DNA from: Chordicoccus furentiruminis
GTDB taxonomy: Bacteria > Bacillota > Clostridia > Lachnospirales > Lachnospiraceae
Assembly: GCF_019355395.1 (NCBI RefSeq)
Contig: NZ_CP048829.1
Span: 1,577,501 to 1,641,500 of the forward strand
Reading direction: 5' to 3'
DNA length: 64,000 nt
Of this stretch, positions 56,797 through 64,000 are shown in pieces. Under the pieces are notes generated by a model. That model did not search any database. It was not told where the DNA came from and saw only the letters and a list, made by a program, of their open reading frames with translations. Numbering within the stretch: the stretch's first letter is position 1; each line of letters starts with the position of its first letter. Position numbers and translations under genes: made by a program.

Positions 56797-58716
56797 ATGA
56801 AAATAATCAATATTGGAATTCTTGCCCATGTAGACGCTGGAAAGACGACCTTGACGGAGAGCCTGCTATATGCCAGCGGAGCCATTTCAGAACCGGGGAG
56901 CGTCGAAAAAGGGACAACGAGGACGGACACCATGTTTTTGGAGCGGCAGCGTGGGATTACCATTCAAGCGGCAGTCACTTCCTTCCAGTGGCACAGATGT
57001 AAAGTTAACATTGTGGATACGCCCGGCCACATGGATTTTTTGGCGGAGGTGTACCGCTCTTTGGCTGTTTTAGATGGGGCCATCTTGGTGATCTCCGCTA
57101 AAGATGGCGTGCAGGCCCAGACCCGTATTCTGTTCCATGCCCTGCGGAAAATGAACATTCCCACCGTTATCTTTATCAACAAGATCGACCAGGCTGGCGT
57201 TGATTTGCAGAGCGTGGTTCAGTCTGTTCGGGATAAGCTCTCCGCCGATATTATCATCAAGCAGACGGTGTCGCTGTCCCCGGAAATAGTCCTGGAGGAA
57301 AATACCGACATAGAAGCATGGGATGCGGTCATCGAAAATAACGATGAATTATTGGAAAAGTATATCGCAGGAGAACCAATCAGCCGGGAAAAACTTGCGC
57401 GGGAGGAACAGCAGCGGGTTCAAGACGCCTCCCTGTTCCCAGTCTATCATGGCAGCGCCAAAAATGGCCTTGGCATTCAACCGTTGATGGATGCGGTGAC
57501 AGGGCTGTTCCAACCGATTGGGGAACAGGGGGGCGCCGCCCTATGCGGCAGCGTTTTCAAGGTTGAGTACACCGATTGCGGCCAGCGGCGTGTCTATCTA
57601 CGGTTATACAGCGGAACGCTGCGCCTGCGGGATACGGTGGCCCTGGCCGGGAGAGAAAAGCTGAAAATCACAGAGATGCGTATTCCATCCAAAGGGGAAA
57701 TTGTTCGGACAGACACCGCTTATCAGGGTGAAATTGTTATCCTTCCCAGCGACAGCGTGAGGTTAAACGATGTATTAGGGGACCAAACCCGGCTCCCTCG
57801 TAAAAGGTGGCGCGAGGACCCCCTCCCCATGCTGCGGACGACGATTGCGCCGAAAACGGCAGCGCAAAGAGAACGGCTGCTGGACGCTCTTACGCAACTT
57901 GCGGATACTGACCCGCTTTTGCGTTGCGAAGTGGATTCCATCACCCATGAGATCATTCTTTCTTTTTTGGGCCGGGTGCAGTTGGAGGTTGTTTCCGCTT
58001 TGCTGTCGGAAAAATACAAGCTTGAAACAGTGGTAAAGGAACCCTCCGTCATTTATATGGAGCGGCCGCTCAAAGCAGCCAGCCACACCATCCATATCGA
58101 GGTGCCGCCCAACCCGTTTTGGGCATCCATAGGACTGTCTGTTACACCACTCTCGCTTGGCTCCGGTGTACAATACGAGAGCCGGGTTTCGCTGGGATAC
58201 TTGAACCAGAGTTTTCAAAACGCTGTCAGGGATGGTATCCGTTACGGGCTGGAGCAGGGCTTGTTCGGCTGGAACGTAACGGACTGTAAGATTTGCTTTG
58301 AATACGGGCTTTATTACAGTCCGGTCAGCACGCCGGCGGACTTCCGCTCATTGGCCCCGATTGTATTGGAACAGGCATTGAAGGAATCGGGGACGCAGCT
58401 GCTGGAACCTTATCTCTCCTTCATCCTCTATGCGCCCCAGGAATACCTTTCCAGGGCTTATCATGATGCACCGAAATACTGTGCCACCATCGAAACGGCC
58501 CAGGTAAAAAAGGATGAAGTTGTCTTTACTGGCGAGATTCCCGCCCGCTGTATACAGGCATACCGTACTGATCTGGCCTTTTACACCAACGGGCGGAGCG
58601 TATGCCTTACAGAGCTGAAAGGATATCAGGCCGCTGTCGGTCAGCCGGTCATCCAGCCCCGCCGTCCAAACAGCCGCCTGGACAAGGTGCGCCATATGTT
58701 TCAGAAGGTAATGTAA
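56797..58716 (+). CDS. tet(W): Tetracycline ribosomal protection protein Tet(W)
   Basis: 639-aa EF-G-like GTPase that dislodges tetracycline from the ribosome. G motifs are [24 protein letters not shown] and NKID. The domain IV-V region ends [17 protein letters not shown]. Residue by residue it follows Tet(W) as I recall it, with only scattered differences, and the length matches exactly. AAGGGAGG lies before the ATG. It is controlled by the upstream leader and attenuator and appears fully functional. Confidence 0.95.
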   Translation: MKIINIGILAHVDAGKTTLTESLLYASGAISEPGSVEKGTTRTDTMFLERQRGITIQAAVTSFQWHRCKVNIVDTPGHMDFLAEVYRSLAVLDGAILVISAKDGVQAQTRILFHALRKMNIPTVIFINKIDQAGVDLQSVVQSVRDKLSADIIIKQTVSLSPEIVLEENTDIEAWDAVIENNDELLEKYIAGEPISREKLAREEQQRVQDASLFPVYHGSAKNGLGIQPLMDAVTGLFQPIGEQGGAALCGSVFKVEYTDCGQRRVYLRLYSGTLRLRDTVALAGREKLKITEMRIPSKGEIVRTDTAYQGEIVILPSDSVRLNDVLGDQTRLPRKRWREDPLPMLRTTIAPKTAAQRERLLDALTQLADTDPLLRCEVDSITHEIILSFLGRVQLEVVSALLSEKYKLETVVKEPSVIYMERPLKAASHTIHIEVPPNPFWASIGLSVTPLSLGSGVQYESRVSLGYLNQSFQNAVRDGIRYGLEQGLFGWNVTDCKICFEYGLYYSPVSTPADFRSLAPIVLEQALKESGTQLLEPYLSFILYAPQEYLSRAYHDAPKYCATIETAQVKKDEVVFTGEIPARCIQAYRTDLAFYTNGRSVCLTELKGYQAAVGQPVIQPRRPNSRLDKVRHMFQKVM

Positions 58717-58766
58717 AGATACATAATCGTCAAGACGGCAACAATCAGAAGTTATGGAGGGTAACA

Positions 58767-59099
58767 ATGGAATATAGTAAGGAAGATTTAATGGAAGCAA
58801 AAAAGCAAATTTGGGGAGTGGGAGAGAACATGGGAACAGAGGAAAGTAAAAAAATCTGGGAGGAGAACGCACAATTTTGGGATAATGCAATGGGTGACGA
58901 ATCTAATGAATTTCACAGAGAGGTAGTGCGTCCCAAAGTAACGGAACTTCTATCTCCTAATCCTGCGGATTACATTTTGGATATTGCGTGTGGCAATGGA
59001 AATTATTCTTCGTATCTTGCACAAAGAGGCGCTTCGGTTGTCGCTTTTGATTACAGCAAAAAAATGATAGAATTGGCTAAAAGACGGCAATCACAATAG
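58767..59099 (+). pseudogene. Chimeric remnant: tet(W)-linked ORF start fused to truncated methyltransferase
   Basis: The first ~15 codons (MEYSKEDLMEAKKQI) resemble the start of a small gene that commonly follows tet genes. They run into a class I methyltransferase starting at ATG 58830 (after GGGAGAG) with motif I YILDIACGNGNYSSYLAQRGA and FDYSKKMIELAKRRQSQ. The methyltransferase stops after about 89 residues, where the IS3 fragment begins; normal members are over 230 aa. Inactive. Confidence 0.8.
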
Positions 59100-59614
59100 A
59101 TCAGCCATATCAGAAGCTGCTTACCGATATATCTCAAATATCATGCCGTGATGGTAAATTATATATATCGCCGATAATGGATTGCTTCAATGGAGAGATA
59201 ATTTCTCTGGTAATGCGAAGCAATATGCGCAAGGAACTGTGTATTGATACATTCAATGCCGCGGCTAAAAGGTTTCCGCTAAACGGAGCAATTCTGCATA
59301 GTGATCGAGGAAGCCAGTACACAAGCGAAGCATTTCGCGAGAAGCTCAGTAACGCGGGTGTTCTTCAGAGTCTCAGCGGTGTAAATCACTGTTTTGATAA
59401 CGCCAGAATGGAAAGCTTCTTTGCAACCCTTAAAAAGGAACTCCTGTATAGGATTCCAACATACAAGATGAAGATGGATGAAGTTAAAGCAATCATCTTC
59501 AGGTATGTCTTTGTCTACTACAATCGGATAAGGATATACACTTCAAATCCGGATGGCCTTCCGCCGGCAGCTTACAGAAGACATCTGGAACAACCGTTAG
59601 CTGAAGCTGCATAA
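59100..59614 (+). pseudogene. IS3-family transposase OrfB, C-terminal fragment
   Basis: The reading frame from about 59100 encodes the rve integrase domain from the first catalytic Asp (LLTDISQISCRDGKLYISPIMDCFNGEI). It continues through the second (ILHSDRGSQYTSEAF) and the Glu (FDNARMESFFATLKKELLY) to the natural end. The N-terminal half, OrfA and left IR are missing. The fragment starts exactly where the methyltransferase is cut. Confidence 0.88.
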
Positions 59615-59706
59615 TTTTGTGGGTTTAAACACTGCACAAATATTGACAATTCCACGGGCTTGTTTCACAAAACAACCCACTGATTCGTAAAGGAGAATGT
59701 AACTTC

Positions 59707-60927
59707 ATGTTTGCTAAAAATTCAAAGGCATATTCTGTCTACCTGCTGTTCCGATTTGTCTGTTCCCTGGCGGTTTCTATGTCCACAGTGCTTTCCATCG
59801 TGTACCACCTGGAGGTGGTGCAGCTGGATGCTTTCCAGCTTGTCCTGGTAGGGACGGTTCTGGAGACCTCCTGCTTTCTGTTCGAGATACCCACCGGTGT
59901 GGTGGCGGATTTGTATAGCCGTCGGCGCTCGGTGCTGATTGGAATGTTCCTCTACGGCCTGGGCTTTCTGATGGAGGGTGCGCTACCGTGGTTCGCGCCG
60001 GTTCTGCTGGCCCAGGTTGTCTGGGGTTGCGGTGATACCTTCATCACCGGCGCTCTGGAGGCGTGGATTGCCTCGGAGGAAGAGGACAAACCCATAGACA
60101 AGGTGTTCCTGCGGGGCAGTCAAATGGGGCAAATCGGCGGCGTTCTGGGCGTGGTGCTGGGCACACTGCTGGGAAACATAAACCTGCAAATGCCTGTCAT
60201 CTTGGGGGGCAGTTTGTGCTTGTTGTTGGGGCTGGTGATGGTTCGCATCATGCCAGAAACCAACTTCTCCCCTGCTATTGAGGAACGGCAGGGCTTGCTT
60301 AAAGACTTTGTCTGCCTGTTCAAGCTCAACCTGGGCTTTGTGAAAGGCGCACCTGTGTTGCTGGCGCTCTTAGCAATCACACTATGCGGGGGACTTGCCA
60401 GTGAAGGCTTTGACCGGCTCTCCACCGCTCATTTTCTGGATGACACGGTAATACCCGTTATCGGGCCGCTGAACAGCGTCACTTGGTTCGGTGTTATCAG
60501 TCTTATCGGCAGAGGCTTAGGTATTCTGGCTTCTCAGTTGCTCATCGCCCGCATGGAGAAAAAAGGGACTGTCAGCCGAACCAGTGTGGTCATGTCCACC
60601 AGCGCCGGGTATATCCTGTTCCTGGTTCTCTTCGCGGTGGGGCGGAGCTTTTGGTTCATGTTGTTGGTGTTCCTGCTGGCGGGGCTTATGCGCACCATCA
60701 AGGAGCCTGTGCTGGCCGCCTGGATGAACGACCATGTGGATGAGAAAATGCGCGCCACAGTCTTTTCCACCAGCGGACAGCTGGACTCTTTCGGGCAGAT
60801 CATCGGCGGGCCTATTGTGGGGCTGGTAGCCCAGCAGGTGTCCATACCCTGGGGGCTGGTCTGTACCGCTTTCCTGCTGTTGCCCGCGCTGTTCTTAGTG
60901 CCGGTGGCGGGAAAGAAGCGGGATTGA
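59707..60927 (+). CDS. tet(40): Tetracycline efflux transporter Tet(40)
   Basis: A 406-aa major facilitator with about 10-12 membrane segments. The motif A loop is GVVADLYSRRRSVLIGMFLYG, and the second half has a related loop around FGQIIGGPIVGLVAQQ. Length and sequence agree with Tet(40), an exporter related to TetA(P), first found in tandem with a ribosomal-protection tet gene in gut Firmicutes. AAAGGAG precedes the ATG. It has its own terminator. It probably acts alongside Tet(W). Confidence 0.88.
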   Translation: MFAKNSKAYSVYLLFRFVCSLAVSMSTVLSIVYHLEVVQLDAFQLVLVGTVLETSCFLFEIPTGVVADLYSRRRSVLIGMFLYGLGFLMEGALPWFAPVLLAQVVWGCGDTFITGALEAWIASEEEDKPIDKVFLRGSQMGQIGGVLGVVLGTLLGNINLQMPVILGGSLCLLLGLVMVRIMPETNFSPAIEERQGLLKDFVCLFKLNLGFVKGAPVLLALLAITLCGGLASEGFDRLSTAHFLDDTVIPVIGPLNSVTWFGVISLIGRGLGILASQLLIARMEKKGTVSRTSVVMSTSAGYILFLVLFAVGRSFWFMLLVFLLAGLMRTIKEPVLAAWMNDHVDEKMRATVFSTSGQLDSFGQIIGGPIVGLVAQQVSIPWGLVCTAFLLLPALFLVPVAGKKRD

Positions 60928-60948
60928 TATGGCATAGTTAAGTTTACT

Positions 60949-60982
60949 GACGAGCGGGAGATTACTTCCGCTCGTCTTCATT
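60949..60982 (+). terminator. tet(40) terminator
   Basis: Perfect 9-bp GACGAGCGG / CCGCTCGTC stem (60949-60957, 60968-60976) followed by TTCATTT. Confidence 0.85.
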
Positions 60983-61069
60983 TAGTAGCGCAAAATTTGA
61001 GGACTCTTTATTTCCTTATTCGGTATAGCGGAGGCGGCTGTCAATTCGACATAATTTTCTTGTGATACT

Positions 61070-61210
61070 TTACCGTACATGAGCATTTGCACCAGGGTTG
61101 TCGTTTCCGTAACCTTCCAGCAGGTTGATAACGCCCCATACGCCAAGACCAGCACCAAGGGCAATCACGAGGGTCTGCAACACATTGATCGCTTCATTGA
61201 AAAATTCCAT
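61070..61210 (-). pseudogene. Maff2-family protein gene, truncated (inverted copy)
   Basis: 46 codons on the minus strand beginning MEFFNEAINVLQTLVIALGAG and ending GYGNDNPGANAHVR-stop, cut at exactly the same point as the plus-strand copy at 56016. The two differ at several residues, so they come from two related ICEs and not from one recent duplication. Confidence 0.8.
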
Positions 61211-61422
61211 AAATAATTGTTAGCCGGAATCGTTTTGATAAAGTTTTAGTCGTTCATAGGCATACAAAAGCCGGACAATCCGCCGCCCGGTTTCCGGGGG
61301 GTGATTCCGGCTGTCCTCCTTTTTTCATTGTTTTTTGGTGACTGTCCGCCTTGTACGCCAATGGCCCCAAAAGGGCAGTTGCGGCGAATAGATAAGACCA
61401 CTCCTTTCATAGCGGAACAGAT

Positions 61423-62247
61423 TTAAGCGCCCTGAGTATCTACTTCGTACACGTCGCAGACCTCATTGGGCTTGAGTTTCAGCCGGGTGGACAGGAACGC
61501 TTCAATGTCAAAAGTGTTCTTGTCGCTTGCGTCGGCTGTGTATTTGAAATTGGGGTGCTTGGTGATGTCGTACTTATCCGAAAGGAAAGGACGCACACCG
61601 CGCAGCTGGAGGATGCACTTGCCGCCGTCCATAACGGCAAGTTCGTCCTGACTCATCAGCTCTTTCCCCAATTTTTGATAGTTGAACGAGTGGGAAGTTT
61701 CCCGCCCACGGCTCTCTCCGGTGTTGTAGGTGTCAATGGTTTCCTTGCCCAGCACGGCGGCCAACTCCTTGAGGGTAGTCGGCTCCTTGCCGCCCAGGAA
61801 AATGGAGGTATCCATATTGCCGATGATGGTATCGGCGTTGTCCTTGTAGATGGCTTTCAGCTGGCTTTGCGCCTGCAAGACCAGACAGGCGGAGATCTCA
61901 CGGCTTCGGATGGTGGCCACCAGCTTTTCCAGTTTGGGAATCTGGCCGATGTTGGCGCACTCGTCGATAAGGCAGCGCACATGGACCGGCAGCCGCCCGC
62001 CGTACACATCGTCGGCTTTTTCGCAGAGCAGATTGAACAGCTGGGTGTAGCACATAGAAATCAGAAAGTTAAAGGAATCGTCCGTATCGCTCATAATGAG
62101 GAACAGGGCAGTTTTCCGATCTCCCAGAGTGTCCAGCTCCAGCTCATCGTAGGAAGTGACCTCCCGAAGCTCGGCAATATCGAACACGGCAAGGCGCGCA
62201 CCGCAGGAAATCAGGATTGATTTTGCAGTTTTGCCAGCCGCCAGCTT
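61423..62247 (-). pseudogene. Second virD4, C-terminal fragment
   Basis: Minus-strand C-terminal part (about 275 residues) of a VirD4 coupling protein, from KLAAGKTAKSILISCGARL through CLIDECANIGQIPKLEKL to the natural stop. It is similar but not identical to the exon 3 product of the plus-strand virD4. Upstream of KLAAGK the sequence changes abruptly to unrelated DNA. The Walker A half is missing, so it is non-functional. It is followed on its strand by the truncated Maff2. Confidence 0.88.
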
Positions 62248-62396
62248 TGACGAGTTTTCCTCTCTGTTGCTGCAGGAGCCTGCTAATAAAAAGTCAAGCA
62301 GTAAATAAAGAAAATCGTGGAGGGTGAAAATGGGCATAAGAAACCTGGCCGTATTCATTCAGACGGCCTCAGATCTGCACTATGGATAGCATTAAC

Positions 62397-63623
62397 TCAG
62401 TCCTCTGAATCAGAGGCAGGAAGATTACGGATGCACTCCTTTACTTTACCGTAGTAGACGCGGAGGAACTTGTTCGCACCAGCGGTCATATATACGAGAT
62501 ATGGTTTCCCCTCGGCTTTCTTCTTGAACAGGAACCGGCTGACCGGATCGTCATCGCGGGGACCGAGCTGGAGCATCGCCTCCATGACCTGGAACAATGA
62601 TTTCCGAAGGCGTGCAGAGCCGCATTTCGATGCGTGACCACTCTTGTGAACGACCTCACCGGAATCGTTTTTTCCGGGATCCACGCCGGCGTAAGCCGTC
62701 AATGCTTCCCGATGGTTGAATCGGCTGATGTCTCCGATCTCGGCCATGATCTGCGGGCCGAGGCTCGGACCTACGCCATACATGGAACGGACGGTCTGAT
62801 ACTCCGGGAGCGAGGATGCGAGTTCATCCATCTTCCGGCGGAGTTCTTCGACATGCTTTGACATAAGGTTCAGCTGTGCGATGCTGTCCCTGATCATCTC
62901 TTTGTAGACCGGATCCTTTGGAACAGTCGGAACCAGCTCCTTTGCCTGAGCGTAAAGCTTTTCCGGACGGGCAGGCTGGTAATCATAGCCGTGATGTTTA
63001 CAGAAGCTTTGGTAACGTTCCGCGAACACCTTCGGGCCGGAATCCAGGACACAGTCCACATGCCAGAAGGAATCGGCATAGTCGACCCATTTCTCGCTCC
63101 CATCAGGGCGCACAGGGCTTGTAAAGAGCTTATTTACGCCAGGATAGGTCATGTCAAGAAGGGCGATCAGGTTGGTCTTGGCAGCCGTTTTCTGCTTCAT
63201 GAAGAAGGCAAACTGTGAATTGAGGGTTTTCAGTTCTGTACGCGCAGTGTCCATGACTGAATACTCATGCAGGGACGCCCAGTTGTCAAGGGTGTAGCGG
63301 GCAATCTTTTTAGCATCGGCGGGATCGGTCTTGACCTTGCGGAGCGTGTTGTTTCCGTAGTTTCGGATCAGGTGTGGATTTACCGTTGAGACAAAGAGAC
63401 CTGCTTTTGACAGAGCATTACGGATCGGCTCGTGATAACGCCCTGTACTCTCCATTACGACTCTCGTTTCACCATTGAGTGAGCCGAGATAGCGGGCGAG
63501 ATCACGAAGATCTGAGGACTTGTGGGACACGTCAAAAGGCTTATGAATCACGACACCGCCTGGCTGCAGGACAGCGACCGTGCTTCTGCCTTTTGATACA
63601 TCGATACCTACTGCGTTCAACAT
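62397..63623 (-). CDS. IS110-family recombinase, second type
   Basis: 408-aa IS110 recombinase with AVGIDVSKGRSTVAVLQPGG, VVMESTGRYHEPI and KVKTDPADAKKIARY in the DEDD domain. The C-terminal Tnp_20 domain has MYGVGPSLGPQIMAEIGDISRFNHREALTAYAGVDP and HKSGHASKCGSARLRKSL with the serine. The ATG at 63623 has GGAGGT upstream; an earlier ATG (63653) adds 10 residues before that site. It is distinct from the IS110 at 32033. Confidence 0.92.
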   Translation of the reverse strand: MLNAVGIDVSKGRSTVAVLQPGGVVIHKPFDVSHKSSDLRDLARYLGSLNGETRVVMESTGRYHEPIRNALSKAGLFVSTVNPHLIRNYGNNTLRKVKTDPADAKKIARYTLDNWASLHEYSVMDTARTELKTLNSQFAFFMKQKTAAKTNLIALLDMTYPGVNKLFTSPVRPDGSEKWVDYADSFWHVDCVLDSGPKVFAERYQSFCKHHGYDYQPARPEKLYAQAKELVPTVPKDPVYKEMIRDSIAQLNLMSKHVEELRRKMDELASSLPEYQTVRSMYGVGPSLGPQIMAEIGDISRFNHREALTAYAGVDPGKNDSGEVVHKSGHASKCGSARLRKSLFQVMEAMLQLGPRDDDPVSRFLFKKKAEGKPYLVYMTAGANKFLRVYYGKVKECIRNLPASDSED

Positions 63624-63639
63624 AACTGATACCTCCAGA

Positions 63640-63905
63640 TTTAAGATACGCATTGGATGACCAGTTTTCTCACTGCCGGTTCAATCTCCTGGGGTATCAC
63701 ACGAACGCGATGAAACTTACAGACATCGGTTCAACCTGCATAAACCGAACGGCTGAGAATGAGGATGGCTGGCTGACAGGCTTTCTAACGGACGCAGACA
63801 ACTTGTGTCTGGCCCAAGGAGGAATCCGTCAGATCCATGCCATACCATTCTACAGCTTTAGCAATGAAGGGGAGCAGATCCTGACTGGTTGCCAGGTATT
63901 CTGTT
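63640..63905 (-). ncRNA. Putative bridge RNA region of second IS110
   Basis: About 270 bp without a gene lie upstream of the recombinase on its strand, the position of the bridge RNA in IS110-group elements. It contains repeated and complementary phrases (GGTTCAAC twice, CATCGGTTCAACC, GACAACTTGTGTC). An RNA is inferred only from position and structure potential. Confidence 0.4.
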
Positions 63906-63937
63906 ACCCACAACCTTATTGTAGGAGGAGGAAAAGA

Positions 63938-64000
63938 ATGAAGGGTCTGCTTTACAAGAACATGCTGCTGATTGTACGGCAGTTCAAAAGGCTGCTGATC
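63938..64000 (+). CDS. Unidentified protein, N-terminus only
   Basis: 21 codons (MKGLLYKNMLLIVRQFKRLL...) after a strong GGAGGAGG site. The start resembles ABC-2-type permeases, which often begin MKGLLxK, but too little is visible for assignment. Confidence 0.4.
   Translation, partial: MKGLLYKNMLLIVRQFKRLLI

Larger units (their letters stand above)
56138..61090. mobile_element. tet(W)-tet(40) resistance module between inverted Maff2 fragments
   Basis: Both ends read GCTCATGTACGGTAA going inward and each is fused to a Maff2 gene at the same codon, in opposite orientation. Inside are tet(W) with its leader, a chimeric methyltransferase fragment, an IS3 transposase fragment and tet(40). No transposase that could move the whole block is complete, so it may be a recombination product rather than an active transposon. 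Confidence 0.6.

Noticed and set aside
58767..59099. Functional methyltransferase resistance gene after tet(W)
   Set aside because: The protein stops after motif I and early motif II and is fused to unrelated sequence at both ends.
60982..61164. 60-aa minus-strand ORF starting MPLVLVLAYGALSTCW
   Set aside because: It is the wrong frame of the truncated Maff2 gene at 61070-61210.

Overview
The window is the replication-origin region of a Gram-positive Clostridia chromosome of roughly 50% GC. The gene order is gyrA-gyrB-recF-yaaA-dnaN-dnaA on the minus strand, then oriC, then rpmH-rnpA-yidD-yidC-khpB-mnmE-mnmG-rsmG on the plus strand, with parA-parB further out. DUF4446 next to parB and a DUF3881 protein beside serS, together with gut-type mobile elements carrying tet(W) and tet(40), point to a gut Lachnospiraceae-like species. 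That family assignment is inference.

Region 1 (1-17.4 kb) is core chromosome: gyrase, clamp, initiator, an origin with DnaA boxes on both sides of dnaA, the ribosomal L34 / RNase P / YidC group, and the MnmE-MnmG tRNA modification pair with RsmG. Region 2 (17.4-25.4 kb) separates rsmG from parA. It holds four parS sites (three clustered, two of them in a 230-bp direct repeat, and one just before parA) and four insertion sequences: an ISL3 pseudogene, a frameshifted IS1380, an apparently intact ISL3 and a decayed IS1182-like element. Region 3 (25.4-31.4 kb) returns to core genes: ParA, a ParB with a very long acidic linker, DUF4446, SerRS, DUF3881, and tRNA-Arg(CCU) preceded by a duplicated copy of its own 5' half.

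Region 4 (31.8-64 kb) is a pile of nested mobile DNA. An IS110 element precedes part of an integrative conjugative element (ICE): Cys-rich proteins, a replication initiator, its own ParA/ParB, a LytTR-DUF3021 pair, DUF5688, PcfB and VirD4. The virD4 gene is split twice. A 7.8-kb integrative mobilizable element (IME) with a large serine recombinase, relaxase, putative oriT, Toprim/RecA-like ATPase and an rRNA methyltransferase sits after codon 102, and a 2.7-kb group II intron sits further downstream. Removing both restores one continuous 594-codon frame. Beyond virD4 are a CD1845-like membrane protein, another ISL3, a TipA-like MerR regulator and a truncated Maff2 gene.

The resistance block tet(W)-tet(40) follows. 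It is bounded by two Maff2 genes in inverted orientation, both cut at the same residue, and beyond it lies a second, partial virD4 on the opposite strand. Tetracycline resistance is therefore encoded twice, by ribosomal protection and by efflux. tet(W) has a leader peptide and an attenuator-type terminator. The methyltransferase on the IME has an 8-codon leader ending in Met-Arg-Leu-Arg, the arrest motif known from macrolide-inducible erm leaders, followed by alternative hairpins. This looks like a drug-inducible macrolide-type resistance unit and is the most interesting candidate here. No ICE integrase, VirB4 or VirB6 gene is visible, so the ICE looks truncated or rearranged. The window ends in a second IS110 and the first codons of an unidentified membrane protein.
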